Counted from the stretch's first letter, positions 54,742-63,525 are shown. The stretch is DNA of 64,000 bases from Arthrobacter_B sp038069765 (GCF_038069765.1 NZ_JBBPFS010000004.1:124001-188000); one strand, 5' to 3'. Program-made: numbers and translations. The notes: generated by a model from the sequence alone, not told the origin.

Positions 54742-54767
54742 CACTAAGTGCACTGATGCACTTAGTG
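54742..54767. promoter_or_regulatory. TetR operator CACTAAGTGCA-ctga-TGCACTTAGTG
   Basis: A perfect 26-base inverted repeat between tetR and the histidine-kinase gene. The kinase stop codon (54762-54764) lies inside it. Confidence 0.85.
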
Positions 54768-56378
54768 CAATTTGGTTTCCGGTCCGTCCGGAAGCAGGAC
54801 GGTAAAGACGGACCCCTCCCCCAGGCTGCTGCGGAATGTCAGGCTCCCGCCGTGCAGTTCCACAATGTTCTTCGTAATGGCCAGGCCCAGGCCGGCCCCC
54901 GGCACGGCGGCAGTAAGCGCGCTGCGGGAGCGGAAGAACTTGGTGAAGACCTTTTCCTGCTCCTCGGGCGACATTCCCCTGCCGGTATCCTCCACTTCCA
55001 GCAGGAGAGTCAGCCCGTCGCGCCGCAGCCGGACCTTTATGGTCCCGCCGTCGGGCGAATACTTCACCGCGTTGGACAACAGGTTCTCAACCACCTCCCC
55101 CATCCGCCGGGGGTCCACCTCTGCGGGAGCGGAATCGGGAACATCAAGGGAGATCTTCACGCCGCCGGCAGCCGCGCGCGGAGCAGCGGAGAGAACGCCC
55201 GCGCGCACAATCGCCGCCACATCAACATTCTTCCGTTCCAGTTTCTTGGTTCCCGACGCCACGGACAGCAGATCGGACACCAGCCCCAAGAGACGTTCGG
55301 CGTTACGCATTGCCACGGAGAGCGAGGCGCTCACGTGCTCCGGCAGGTCGTCAGTGTCCAGGGCCAGGTCAAGGTAGCCCAGGATGGAGGTCAGCGGCGT
55401 GCGCAGTTCGTGGGATACGTTCGCCACGAACTCATCCTGCGCTGCGACGGCACGCACGAGCCGGGTGACGTCGGAAAAGGACAGGACAGAGCCGGAGACT
55501 CCGCGCGCTCCGCCCACCGGCCGGGCCGAGACGCTCACCGCCATCTGGTGCTCTCCCGTCCCAATCCACAACACTTCATCCGTGAAGGTTTCGCCGGCGG
55601 CTGCGCGCGGGATTGGCAGTTTCTCCGGCGGCAGGGGCGTGACGCGGTCCGCACCGAATGCGGCCAGCGCGTCCAAGTTTCCCGGTCCGCCGGCAATCCG
55701 CTGCCAACTGCCGGCCAGATGCGAGTTCATCAGAATCGTGGTGCCCTCTCCGTCCACGACCAACAGCCCGACGTCGGCGGTGTTGAGCACCGTTTCCAGC
55801 AGTGCCTCCCGTTCCCGGCTCAGCAGGAGGTTCTCCTGCAGGATCCGGTCCTTGGCCTCCAGCGCGTGCTGCTTCTGCCGCAGCCGCTCCTCCGCTGCGG
55901 CCCGGGCAGCTTCTGCCGCCTCAGCTTTGCGCAGGGCAGCGGTCAGCTCGCGTTCGAACCGGGTGCGCTTGGGTGCACTGAAAAACGTGAGGCGGTCGAG
56001 GCAGGCGCCCTCGCCGTCCGCTGTGCTGTCCCGGGTGCTGTCCCGGACGCCGGACACCAGCATCGGAAGAAGATCACCGCCGGCGCCGGTGAGGGTAAGG
56101 GCCATTTCGTCGAAGCAGCCGGTCACTCCCAGCTGCACCATCGCGAATGATGTGTAGAGCACCCGGTCGGCCGCGGGCATCAGTTCGAGCAGGCTTGTAC
56201 CGATGATCTCTTTACGGGAGAGCTGAAGCCAGCGGGCCAGGGTCTCGTTGACGTCCAGGACGGTGCCGTCCGTCCCGGTGACGAGATAACCCGACGGCGC
56301 GGCGTGGAAGTGCGCCGCATAGTCCTGCGTGCCGGCTGGCCGGGTGCCGCCGTTGTCCGGGGTATCGTGACTGTGCAT
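54762..56378 (-). CDS. PAS-domain sensor histidine kinase
   Basis: About 538 residues. PAS 1 (YAAHFHAAPSGYLVTGTDGT), a coiled coil (AEAARAAAEERLRQKQHALE) and PAS 2 (VLNTADVGLLVVDGEGTTIL) are present. The H-box (VANVSHELRTPLTSILGYLD), N-box (VVENLLSNAVKYSPDGG) and G-boxes (DTGRGM, GAGLGLAITK) are complete. No transmembrane segment is seen, so it is cytoplasmic. No response regulator is in the window. The start is uncertain: ATG 56378 lies one base after the upstream gene's stop, and ATG 56393 overlaps it. The upstream RsbQ-like gene suggests a hydrolase/PAS sensing pair. Confidence 0.9.
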   Translation of the reverse strand: MHSHDTPDNGGTRPAGTQDYAAHFHAAPSGYLVTGTDGTVLDVNETLARWLQLSRKEIIGTSLLELMPAADRVLYTSFAMVQLGVTGCFDEMALTLTGAGGDLLPMLVSGVRDSTRDSTADGEGACLDRLTFFSAPKRTRFERELTAALRKAEAAEAARAAAEERLRQKQHALEAKDRILQENLLLSREREALLETVLNTADVGLLVVDGEGTTILMNSHLAGSWQRIAGGPGNLDALAAFGADRVTPLPPEKLPIPRAAAGETFTDEVLWIGTGEHQMAVSVSARPVGGARGVSGSVLSFSDVTRLVRAVAAQDEFVANVSHELRTPLTSILGYLDLALDTDDLPEHVSASLSVAMRNAERLLGLVSDLLSVASGTKKLERKNVDVAAIVRAGVLSAAPRAAAGGVKISLDVPDSAPAEVDPRRMGEVVENLLSNAVKYSPDGGTIKVRLRRDGLTLLLEVEDTGRGMSPEEQEKVFTKFFRSRSALTAAVPGAGLGLAITKNIVELHGGSLTFRSSLGEGSVFTVLLPDGPETKLH

Positions 56379-56379
56379 T

Positions 56380-57207
56380 TCAGGGAAGGACATGGGTGGA
56401 GCGGAACAGGTAGTGAAGAACGGCCTCGGCGGTTTCCCGGGGTGCACTGACGTGGGGCATGTTGCCTTTGGCATTGAGGTGGACGAGTACGCTGCTGGCC
56501 AGGTTCTCGTGGAGGTAGCGGGAGGCGGCGGCCGGGGTCAGCGGATCTCCCGGTGTTTGCAGCAGCAGGACGGGGATCTGCACCGCGGGCAGCAAATGGC
56601 GGATATCGGTTTCCAGGGACAACTGCAGGAAGTCCCGGACATACTCCGGATGGAGCCGGCAGATTGCGGCGGTGAGCTCTTCGGCCAGGACCGATCCGGG
56701 CGCCTGTCCCGTCATGGGCGGTGCCATGGCCGCCGCCCACAGCGGAAAGTTCAGGGTGACAGCTTCGAGGATTTTCTCAATGTCTCCGGCTGACAGGCCG
56801 CCGGCGTACCTGTCACCCGGTATGTTGCGGTAACACGCGGAAGCTCCAATGAGCGCCAGCCGCGTGATCCTGGCGTTGCCGGCGGCCGCGGCCGCGATGC
56901 CCATCATCCCCGCCACTGTGTGGCCCACCAGCGTGACCTCCCGCAGGTCCAGGGCGTCCAAGATGCCGGTCAAATCTTCCAAGTAGCCGTCCAGGGACGA
57001 GTATTTTTCGGCTGAATACGCGGATATATCTGCACCTCCGGTCCCCGCATGATCGAAGAGGACAAGCCGGCACTCCTGCAGAAACGGGAGAATCCGGTGC
57101 CACACCACTTGATCGCACCCGAATCCCTGGGCCAGCATCAGTACCGGACCGTCGGACGGGCCCACGAGGCGGACATTGTTTCTGGCCAGGATATTGTCGC
57201 GCTCCAC
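56380..57207 (-). CDS. RsbQ-like alpha/beta hydrolase
   Basis: 275 residues resembling Bacillus RsbQ: NNVRLVGPSDGPVLMLAQGF, GCDQVVWHRILPFL, DHAGTGGADISAYSAEKYSS, GYLEDLTGILDALDLREVTL. The acid (PGDPLTP) and histidine (GNMPHVSAP) of the triad are present. The nucleophile position is Thr (GHTVAG, codon ACA) where RsbQ has Ser. RsbQ partners the PAS domain of the phosphatase RsbP; here a PAS histidine kinase follows immediately. The start is taken as GTG 57207 by alignment to RsbQ. Confidence 0.82.
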   Translation of the reverse strand: MERDNILARNNVRLVGPSDGPVLMLAQGFGCDQVVWHRILPFLQECRLVLFDHAGTGGADISAYSAEKYSSLDGYLEDLTGILDALDLREVTLVGHTVAGMMGIAAAAAGNARITRLALIGASACYRNIPGDRYAGGLSAGDIEKILEAVTLNFPLWAAAMAPPMTGQAPGSVLAEELTAAICRLHPEYVRDFLQLSLETDIRHLLPAVQIPVLLLQTPGDPLTPAAASRYLHENLASSVLVHLNAKGNMPHVSAPRETAEAVLHYLFRSTHVLP

Positions 57208-57846
57208 GGCCTTCAGTTGCCGGATCCGGTTGCGGTGCCGCGGCGGCTCGCGCCCGGAACTGCCGGGATACGGAAAAGAGGGAAAAGGGAAGGTGAATAA
57301 GCACTGTAGAACATAAGGGAGACCTTTGGTGCAGAGAAAGGACGAACAGGCATTTACCGGTTCCGGCGGAACGAAGGCTACGGCGTTGTGCGGCTCCAAT
57401 CGAAATCTAACAGAAAAGGAACCAGCCGGAAGACAGGGCTGCTGCTCCGGAGACTTCCCGCAGAAGCTTTTCCTGCTTTCCGGTGCAGATGAATGTCAGG
57501 CTTACGCGTCCTATCAGGGACGACGCACCTGACCTGATGAATTCGCGGAAGCCGGAAGTCCCGGCAAGAATGCATTTGGGTGATTAACGGCACCTCTTTC
57601 CCTCCGGGCAGCGGTGCCTGGGAATAAAAGTCCGCAGATAGAGCACGGAATGGCAGCGGGGACCGGTGTCGAACCGTGCCGCCCTTTCGGCGGAGCAGTT
57701 CCAGTCCGAGAAGAAAGATATCCGCGGATTTGGCGTGCGCTGCCCGCATCACCTGTGCAAGGGTGGGAAGAAGCAGAAGGCCCACCCCTGACGGGTGAGT
57801 CTTGCCACCGGCGTCCGCCGACGTCCGCCATCGACAGGAGCAGCAC
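57208..57846. other. Long intergenic region without a recognisable gene
   Basis: 639 bases that are noticeably less GC-rich than their surroundings. Open frames here have no family likeness. It must hold the divergent promoters of the RsbQ-like gene and the small acidic protein. One small hairpin, CCGCC-CTTTC-GGCGG (near 57680), is visible. Confidence 0.5.
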
Positions 57847-58053
57847 ATGAGTGACCAGGACCAGAGCGTCAACCCCGGCTCCGATGCAATGACCAACAAT
57901 CTTGCCGGGACACGGGACGAGTTCAATGACGAAGTGACAGCCCGCCTTGTCGAGGAAGCCAAGTCCGAGGAACGCGAGGAAGAGCGCGAGGAGCAGCCGG
58001 CCCTGAAGGTGGACGAGGACAGCCCGGCCTCCGACGCCGAGGCCTCCTCCTAA
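57847..58053 (+). CDS. Small acidic protein
   Basis: 68 residues, very rich in Glu/Asp (ARLVEEAKSEEREEEREEQP), predicted disordered, no Cys or Trp. AGGAG is six bases upstream of ATG 57847. Function unknown; its composition resembles small stress-associated proteins of actinobacteria. Confidence 0.65.
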   Translation: MSDQDQSVNPGSDAMTNNLAGTRDEFNDEVTARLVEEAKSEEREEEREEQPALKVDEDSPASDAEASS

Positions 58054-58186
58054 CACCCCCGCGGAAAACCGCTTCCCGGAAAGCAGTCCCGGCCGAATAC
58101 TTGCTAAGCGCACTGTCCTTTTGGGCCCGGCCTTCTTATTCTGGGATTAACCGAAGCGGGTTAATTCCCAAGCGAAGGAGACTCCC

Positions 58187-58840
58187 ATGAGCACCAGCGC
58201 AGGAGCAGCCGGCCAGCCGGCCCGCAGGCCAAACCGGGGGGCCGCAGGGCAGCCCGGACAACGGGCTGACAATACCGGCGGACGTGACGGCACGGAGAGC
58301 CGTGAGCAGATTGTCGGCCGGGAGAAGGACCAGTTCGGCGGGGTGAAGATTGGTTCGGCGTTTTTTGGCTGGCTCGCCGCCGCGGGAACCACGGTTCTCC
58401 TGAGTGCGATTGCCACCGCCTTTGGTGCCGCCCTCATCGCCAATAACGTGGACGTGGCCGGGGAGGCCACGGCGAATCCGGAAGGTGCCGGCATTACGGG
58501 CGTCATCATCCTGATGGTGATCCTTTTTGTCGCCTATTTCTGCGGCGGGTACGTAGCAGGACGAATGGCCCGGTTCAACGGAGTCAAGCAGGGTGTTGCC
58601 GTGTGGGCCTGGGGTATTGTCATCGCCGTCGTGCTGGCGCTCATCGGTGCCATCGCCGGCAGCCAGCTGAACATCAATGCACAGCTCAACACCTATCCGC
58701 AGCTTTCCGGGGACAATACCGCGGCTGCCATCATTTCCGCCGTCATTGCTGCGCTGGTGGCACTCGGCGGTGCCATTTTGGGAGGGCTGGCAGGCATGCG
58801 CTTCCACCGGCGTGTTGATAAGGCCGGGCTCGGCACCTAA
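58187..58840 (+). CDS. Four-helix membrane protein with disordered N-terminus
   Basis: 217 residues. A Gly/Arg-rich N-terminus of about 50 residues is followed by four helices (FFGWLAAAGTTVLLSAIATA, ITGVIILMVILFVAYFCGGY, VWAWGIVIAVVLALIGAIAG, IISAVIAALVALGGAILGGL). It is common in Micrococcaceae; function unknown. AAGGAG precedes the ATG. Confidence 0.8.
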   Translation: MSTSAGAAGQPARRPNRGAAGQPGQRADNTGGRDGTESREQIVGREKDQFGGVKIGSAFFGWLAAAGTTVLLSAIATAFGAALIANNVDVAGEATANPEGAGITGVIILMVILFVAYFCGGYVAGRMARFNGVKQGVAVWAWGIVIAVVLALIGAIAGSQLNINAQLNTYPQLSGDNTAAAIISAVIAALVALGGAILGGLAGMRFHRRVDKAGLGT

Positions 58841-58910
58841 CCGGCATGCGCACCCCTTCGAACCTGCACCGCACTCGGCCCCCGGCTGCCCTCCCGGCGG
58901 TCAGGCGCCC

Positions 58911-59384
58911 GTGAAGGCACGCTCCCTCCCGCCCTGGGTGAGGCGGACCGGCATCGAGGTTGCCGGGTGGATGCTGATCGTCCTCGGACTGGCAGCTCTT
59001 GTCCTGCCCGGCCCGGGGCTCCTGGCCCTCGTTGCCGGGCTGGCGGTGCTCTCGCTTCGCTACCGGTGGGCCAGCCGCTTTCTGCGCCCTGTTCGAGCCA
59101 AAGCCTTTGAAACGGCAGAAAAAGGCGTGGAGACCTGGCCGCGCATCAGCGCCAGCGTGATCGGAGCGCTCTCCCTCATGGCGGTCGGAATTGTCTGGGG
59201 AGTCTGGGCCAGGACGCCGGACTGGTGGCCCTACAGCGACGCACTGTGGCTGCCCGGCGGCTGGGGTACCGGAGCCGGACTGATCATCTCAGGGCTGATT
59301 GCCTTGGGCATGATTGTTTACAGCTGCCGCAAATTCAGGGGGAAGGCCAGCCGAGCTCCGCAAAGAGAGCCGGATCCCCGGTAA
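58911..59384 (+). CDS. PGPGW-family transmembrane protein
   Basis: 157 residues. WMLIVLGLAALVLPGPGLLA carries the PGPG(W/L) motif of this family (PF09656-like). A second helix pair is at the C-terminus. Start GTG 58911. Function unknown. Confidence 0.85.
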   Translation: MKARSLPPWVRRTGIEVAGWMLIVLGLAALVLPGPGLLALVAGLAVLSLRYRWASRFLRPVRAKAFETAEKGVETWPRISASVIGALSLMAVGIVWGVWARTPDWWPYSDALWLPGGWGTGAGLIISGLIALGMIVYSCRKFRGKASRAPQREPDPR

Positions 59385-59399
59385 GACGATTCAGTCTGA

Positions 59400-59864
59400 T
59401 CAGGCGCTCTGGCCGGACCTCAGGACGGCATTGAGCGACTGCAGCGCCGAAGCGGCAGCATCCAGTGCCCTGCCTTCTTCGTCACTCAACCCGGCGAGAC
59501 CGCTCCGAATCGGCCCGGCCCAGGCATCTTCGATCGCTTCATCCTGGGCCAGCGCTTCGTCGGTTGGAACCAGCCGGCTGATCCGCCGGTCGGCGGGACT
59601 GCTTTCCCTCGTGACGAGACCGCGCTCCGTCAGGACGCGGACGGCGGCACTTGTGTTGCTCTGCTTAAGAGCCATGCGCCGCGAGAGTTCAGTGACCGTC
59701 AACCCGGGTGCCTCCAGAATGTGCTTCAGCACCGCCAGTTCTGTCGAGGCCAGCGGATCGATGCCCGTGACGTCGGGGATGCGCCGGTGAATGGTCCAGG
59801 CAAGGTCGCGAAGCAGCACGGCCACTTCACGCTGTCGGGCCGCGGTATCGCTCTCATCCTTCAT
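59400..59864 (-). CDS. MarR-family regulator of the MFS exporter
   Basis: 154 residues. Winged helix: ILEAPGLTVTELSRRMALKQ, SNTSAAVRVLTERGLVTRES, SPADRRISRLVPTDEALAQD. It is divergent from a Bcr/CflA exporter, with two tandem MarR boxes between them, so it very likely represses both. Confidence 0.94.
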   Translation of the reverse strand: MKDESDTAARQREVAVLLRDLAWTIHRRIPDVTGIDPLASTELAVLKHILEAPGLTVTELSRRMALKQSNTSAAVRVLTERGLVTRESSPADRRISRLVPTDEALAQDEAIEDAWAGPIRSGLAGLSDEEGRALDAAASALQSLNAVLRSGQSA

Positions 59865-59880
59865 GGGCTCATCCTAACGC

Positions 59881-59908
59881 ATATGTTGACATATATATGT
59901 TGGCATAT
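59881..59908. promoter_or_regulatory. Two adjacent MarR boxes
   Basis: ATATGTTGACATAT (59881-59894) is followed directly by ATATGTTGGCATAT (59895-59908). Each is an inverted repeat and together they form a direct repeat. Confidence 0.85.
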
Positions 59909-59947
59909 GTATAGTGGACGGCTCCCGAACCGTCTAGGAAAGTTCCC

Positions 59948-61228
59948 ATGCCCGATTCCACCGCCACTCCCCCTTCCATCGTGCGCCGCACCAGCGGACA
60001 ACTCATCCTCCTCCTGGCCCTGCTGACCGCCGTCGGCCCCCTGTCCATCGACCTCTATTTGCCGGCCTTTCCGGGGATGGCAGGAGACCTCAATACCACC
60101 GCCGCAGGGATCCAGCTCACCATGACCACCTTCCTGGTGGGCCTGGGCCTGGGGCAGCTGTTCATCGGACCGCTGTCGGACGGTATCGGCCGCCGTAAAC
60201 CTTTGCTGATCGGCACCTTTGTCTGTGCCGCAGCCAGCGCCATCTGTGCAGTTGCCCCCACCGTTGAGATTCTCGCCTCGGCGCGCTTCCTCCAGGGGCT
60301 CGGCGGCGCCGCCGGCGTCGTTCTTGCCCGCGCCATTGTTTCGGACACCGCCCGCGGCGCCGCAGCTGCCAAGCTGCTGGGCGTTCTGACCATCATTTGT
60401 GTCATTGCCCCGGTCATCGCGCCGCTGGCCGGCGGCGCAATCATCGCGGCTGCCGGCTGGCGCGCTGTGTTCTGGATCCTGGCCGTGCTTGTACTGGTCC
60501 TCTTCATGTGGGGCATTTTCGGCGCCAAAGAAACCATGGCGCCGGAAGACCGCAACCACGGAGGCATCAAGACCACGCTGCACGTGGCCAAAGAAGTCCT
60601 GAGCAACCGGAACTACACCGGCTATCTGCTGACCTTCTGCTTTGCCTTCGCCGGACTGTTCGCTTACATCTCCGCGTCTCCGTTTGTCATCCAAAACATC
60701 ATGGGACTATCCGAAACCCGGTTCTCGCTGATTTTTGCGATGAACGCCCTGTGCATCACCATCGTGAGCGTCATCGCTGCGGCGCTCGCGGGCAAGGTCT
60801 CCTACCGCCGAATGATTGCCATCGGCTTGGTTGTCGCCGTGCTGGCCGCCGCCGGACTGCTCATTTTTGCCCTCAACGACACCCCGATGGTTCCCATGCT
60901 GGTCCTGTTCGCCGTGTTCCAGGGCTCGCTCGGGTTCATCTTCGGCAACGCCACGGCACTGGCCCTCGATGAAGCCGGCCACCACGCCGGTACGGGTTCC
61001 GCCTTCCTGGGATGCCTGCAGTACGTGCTGGCGGCCGCCGTCGCACCGATCGTCGGCCTGGGCGGAGAGGACACTGCCGTCCCCATGGGCATAGCCATGG
61101 TTGTCTTTGCGGTCCTGGCAGCGGTTTCCTACCTGACGCTGACTCGTAAACCCACGGCCGCTCCCGCCGGCGCGGAGCAGGACAACCACTTGTGTGAAGA
61201 GACCCCGCAGCCGGTTTCCCGCGCCTAG
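59948..61228 (+). CDS. Bcr/CflA-family MFS multidrug efflux protein
   Basis: 426 residues, 12 helices, MFS. The motif A region (LGQLFIGPLSDGIGRRKPLL), the Bcr/CflA N-terminus (LSIDLYLPAFPGMAGDLNTT) and VLARAIVSDTARGAAAAKLL identify the drug:H+ antiporter subgroup (DHA1). It is likely derepressed when the MarR protein binds a drug. Confidence 0.93.
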   Translation: MPDSTATPPSIVRRTSGQLILLLALLTAVGPLSIDLYLPAFPGMAGDLNTTAAGIQLTMTTFLVGLGLGQLFIGPLSDGIGRRKPLLIGTFVCAAASAICAVAPTVEILASARFLQGLGGAAGVVLARAIVSDTARGAAAAKLLGVLTIICVIAPVIAPLAGGAIIAAAGWRAVFWILAVLVLVLFMWGIFGAKETMAPEDRNHGGIKTTLHVAKEVLSNRNYTGYLLTFCFAFAGLFAYISASPFVIQNIMGLSETRFSLIFAMNALCITIVSVIAAALAGKVSYRRMIAIGLVVAVLAAAGLLIFALNDTPMVPMLVLFAVFQGSLGFIFGNATALALDEAGHHAGTGSAFLGCLQYVLAAAVAPIVGLGGEDTAVPMGIAMVVFAVLAAVSYLTLTRKPTAAPAGAEQDNHLCEETPQPVSRA

Positions 61229-61332
61229 CAGCAGCCGGCATAACCGGGAAATATCCGCGCCTCAGACGCGGCCGCACCGCAGAAGCACCCCCGGCTCCGG
61301 TGCCTCACCCGAGCCGTTTCTGCGCATCGCCG

Positions 61333-61833
61333 CTAGGCGCACAAAGCGCAGGTGCATGGATGCACAGGCTGTATGCCGACCGCTCTTCCGAGACTGAAGC
61401 TGGTCGCTTCAAAGAGCAGGTCCAGGAACTCGGGAACAGTGCCCGCCCGCGGGCAGTAACGCGAAGATGCGAGGATCGGAGGAAGGGGGTAGACCCGGTC
61501 CACGTCGAGGTCCCGGAAGTCCAGTGCCATATCGGCGGCCAGCGCCTTGGACAGCATGTCTTCGGCGGCCGGACTCATGGTCCTCCGGTTGGAAACGCGG
61601 TCAATTTTGGGGTGGATCCGGGTGCCCCATGCGTCCAGGTGGACGCGCAGCACGAATTCCAGCGCCAGCATGTCCACTTCATGCAGCGACGGGCCGTCCG
61701 TCCACGACACATCGATGGTTGCAATGTCATAAGCAACCATCGGCACCGCTTGGAACTGTACGCCGGGAAAGGCCTCCGCCAGGAAGGCGCGAAGGTGCTC
61801 CGCGACGTCACATGGCCACGGGTGTTCCATCAT
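61333..61833 (-). CDS. LPD29-domain-like protein with a Cys-rich tail
   Basis: 166 residues. AFLAEAFPGVQFQAVPMVAY, then IDVSWTDGPSLHEVDML resembles the LPD29 domain known from mobile-element polyvalent proteins and free-standing actinobacterial ones. The C-terminus HPCTCALCA carries three clustered cysteines. GGAAGGG is a good RBS before ATG 61833. Function unknown. It follows a 52-residue ORF and is divergent from the second SpaB_C gene. Confidence 0.65.
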   Translation of the reverse strand: MMEHPWPCDVAEHLRAFLAEAFPGVQFQAVPMVAYDIATIDVSWTDGPSLHEVDMLALEFVLRVHLDAWGTRIHPKIDRVSNRRTMSPAAEDMLSKALAADMALDFRDLDVDRVYPLPPILASSRYCPRAGTVPEFLDLLFEATSFSLGRAVGIQPVHPCTCALCA

Positions 61834-61966
61834 GTGCCCTTCCCTGACCGCGGTCGATCATTGGGACAGGTGCGGTCCCGGGCCGGCCTTGGCCGCCCGG
61901 ACTATCATTTGTCGCGGTCTGCAACGGGATTGTCGCCGCCCACAACGGATCAGACTCTATGTCCAT
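61808..61966 (-). CDS. Small 52-residue protein upstream of the LPD29 gene
   Basis: ATG 61966 has GGAGGG seven bases upstream. The product begins MDIESDPLWAATIPLQTATN and ends in AHDGTPVAM, with a Gly/Pro-rich middle. It overlaps the LPD29 gene by 26 bases, so translational coupling is possible. No family recognised. Confidence 0.5.
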   Translation of the reverse strand: MDIESDPLWAATIPLQTATNDSPGGQGRPGTAPVPMIDRGQGRAHDGTPVAM

Positions 61967-62419
61967 CGGAGTACCCTCCGCCAGAGTGCAGACGGGGTTA
62001 ATTTTGCTCCCGTCCCACGGCGCCCCGGGGCGCCCCCTGTTCTCCACCTAATACCCGAAATTCCTGCAGGTGCAACTAATAACTCGGTTTCCGAAGGGTT
62101 TTACCGGGACCTCTGGTATTCACGGCGTGTCTGCTGGAAGTATATGAGCCTGACGGCATCACCCAGACGTCGGAAGAAAATCAGCATCCACACCGCACCT
62201 TCTACAGTCTTCACCTTCACGGGGGCAGCCTTCCAGATCCCCACGCTGCAGAGGCTGCCGATACATGAACTTTTCCCCCCAAACACCCAGTCTTCCCGCT
62301 TCCGCCGCAGCAGATTCCACCGGCGGTTCGCGGCAGCGAGGGCAGCACAGTACTTCGGTTTTCACTTCTTCATGGCCGGATGTCATCGGCCGGCCTGACC
62401 CCAACGGGAGGGACCTCGT
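61967..62419. other. Upstream region of the second SpaB_C gene
   Basis: 453 bases. An open frame from 62143 to 62398 (MSLTASPRRRKKI...) has poor initiation context and unusual composition, so I do not call it. No micro-ORF like that at 10703 was found. The RBS GGGAGGG of the SpaB_C gene is at 62406. Confidence 0.5.
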
Positions 62420-63373
62420 ATGAGCCAGTTAGCTGCGGCACAACCCACCAAGCCGCTAACGCCAGGAGCCGAATGGTGGTCTCTGACCATCCAACCCACT
62501 GAAAAAGATGTTTGTGATGCTGTCATCGGAGAGGTCATTACTCCGCTGGCAGCGCAGGCCCGATCGTGGGGTGCACAGCGATGGTTCCATACCCGCTGCA
62601 TGGACCCGGCTCATCCCTATATACAGGTCCGCATTCTGGGTGCGCCGCGGGTCCTGGACCGGCTGGAATCTCTGATGCGCGCACTGGTGGACCAGTCGGC
62701 TCCCAATCTGGGGGAGCTCCAGACCTCGGAGTACCGCGAAGAGCCCATTCCCAGCCGCTGGGATTACGGCCAGGTTTCCGCGAGGGCTGAATCCGATCTG
62801 GCGAAATACGGCGGAGCGGACGGTCTGGCTCTGGCAGAGGAAGTCTTTGAACTGTCCTCCGATCTGGCCGCCTGGGCCACGTCCCGGTTCCCCAAGGCGA
62901 ACAGCCGTTCCTCCCTGGCGGCGCTTCTCCTCTTTGATGCCAGCTATGCCATGATGCGCGGACCGCGGTCACCGGTCTGGGCGGACCGGAGGGCCATCTC
63001 GTGGGATTACTACTGGGACAGCCATCTCCGCAGCTGCACCGCGGCTTCCGGCCCGCAAGCGGCGCACATGCGCAATGCACTGACCTCGCAGTTGGCGCCA
63101 CGCATTCTGCCCGCACACCGGCTGATGGCCGCCACCGCCTCGGAACCGGCTGTGGATAACTGGCGCAAGCGCTGGTCCCGGGCCATCGACACGTATTTGT
63201 ACCGGGCGGACAAAGTCCGGGCCAGCCGCAGCGCCCAGCAACTCACGGTTTACCAAAGCCGCCTGATGCTGAACCGGTTGGGCATTTCTGTCCGGGACGA
63301 GGCCGGCTTGGGGCTGTACGCGCGATCCTGGAGCAAGGAACGGGAAGCTGACTTCCTGAAGATGGCGCCGTAG
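62420..63373 (+). CDS. Stand-alone SpaB_C-like (thiopeptide-type bacteriocin biosynthesis) protein, copy 2
   Basis: 317 residues, clearly paralogous to 9625-10596. Shared blocks include DLAKYGGADGLALAEEVFEL, AISWDYYWDSHLRSCTAA, TYLYRADKV and LNRLGISVRDEAGLGLYARS. The His of the C-terminal HxxxNRLG motif in copy 1 is Arg here (SRLMLNRLG). As with copy 1, no LanB, cyclase or exporter is nearby. It is a single-gene unit closed by a strong terminator. The function is unknown; possible roles are peptide modification with a distant partner or a repurposed fold. Confidence 0.8.
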   Translation: MSQLAAAQPTKPLTPGAEWWSLTIQPTEKDVCDAVIGEVITPLAAQARSWGAQRWFHTRCMDPAHPYIQVRILGAPRVLDRLESLMRALVDQSAPNLGELQTSEYREEPIPSRWDYGQVSARAESDLAKYGGADGLALAEEVFELSSDLAAWATSRFPKANSRSSLAALLLFDASYAMMRGPRSPVWADRRAISWDYYWDSHLRSCTAASGPQAAHMRNALTSQLAPRILPAHRLMAATASEPAVDNWRKRWSRAIDTYLYRADKVRASRSAQQLTVYQSRLMLNRLGISVRDEAGLGLYARSWSKEREADFLKMAP

Positions 63374-63376
63374 GGC

Positions 63377-63425
63377 TTCCTGTACAGGTTCCGCACCCGG
63401 CGCGGGTGCGGAACCTGTACAGGAA
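63377..63425 (+). terminator. Terminator after SpaB_C copy 2
   Basis: 22-base arms (63377-63398, 63404-63425), perfectly complementary, with a GGCGC loop, followed by AAA. Confidence 0.9.
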
Positions 63426-63525
63426 AAATCCACCCGGGCGCCTGTCACATGGCTTCGGCGGACCGTATAACATCGGCAGCCGTGAAACCTGCCTACTCGA
63501 CCGAGATCACGCCTACACTCGGCTA

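Noticed and set aside
57655..57720. tRNA-like T-loop on the minus strand (GGTTCGACACCGG)
   Set aside because: The stem is only three pairs and no matching acceptor or anticodon arm exists, so it is not a tRNA.
62143..62398. 84-residue open frame just before SpaB_C copy 2
   Set aside because: The Shine-Dalgarno-like GGAAG is only three bases from the ATG, the product is a low-complexity Arg/Phe-rich sequence with no family resemblance, and the composition looks non-coding.
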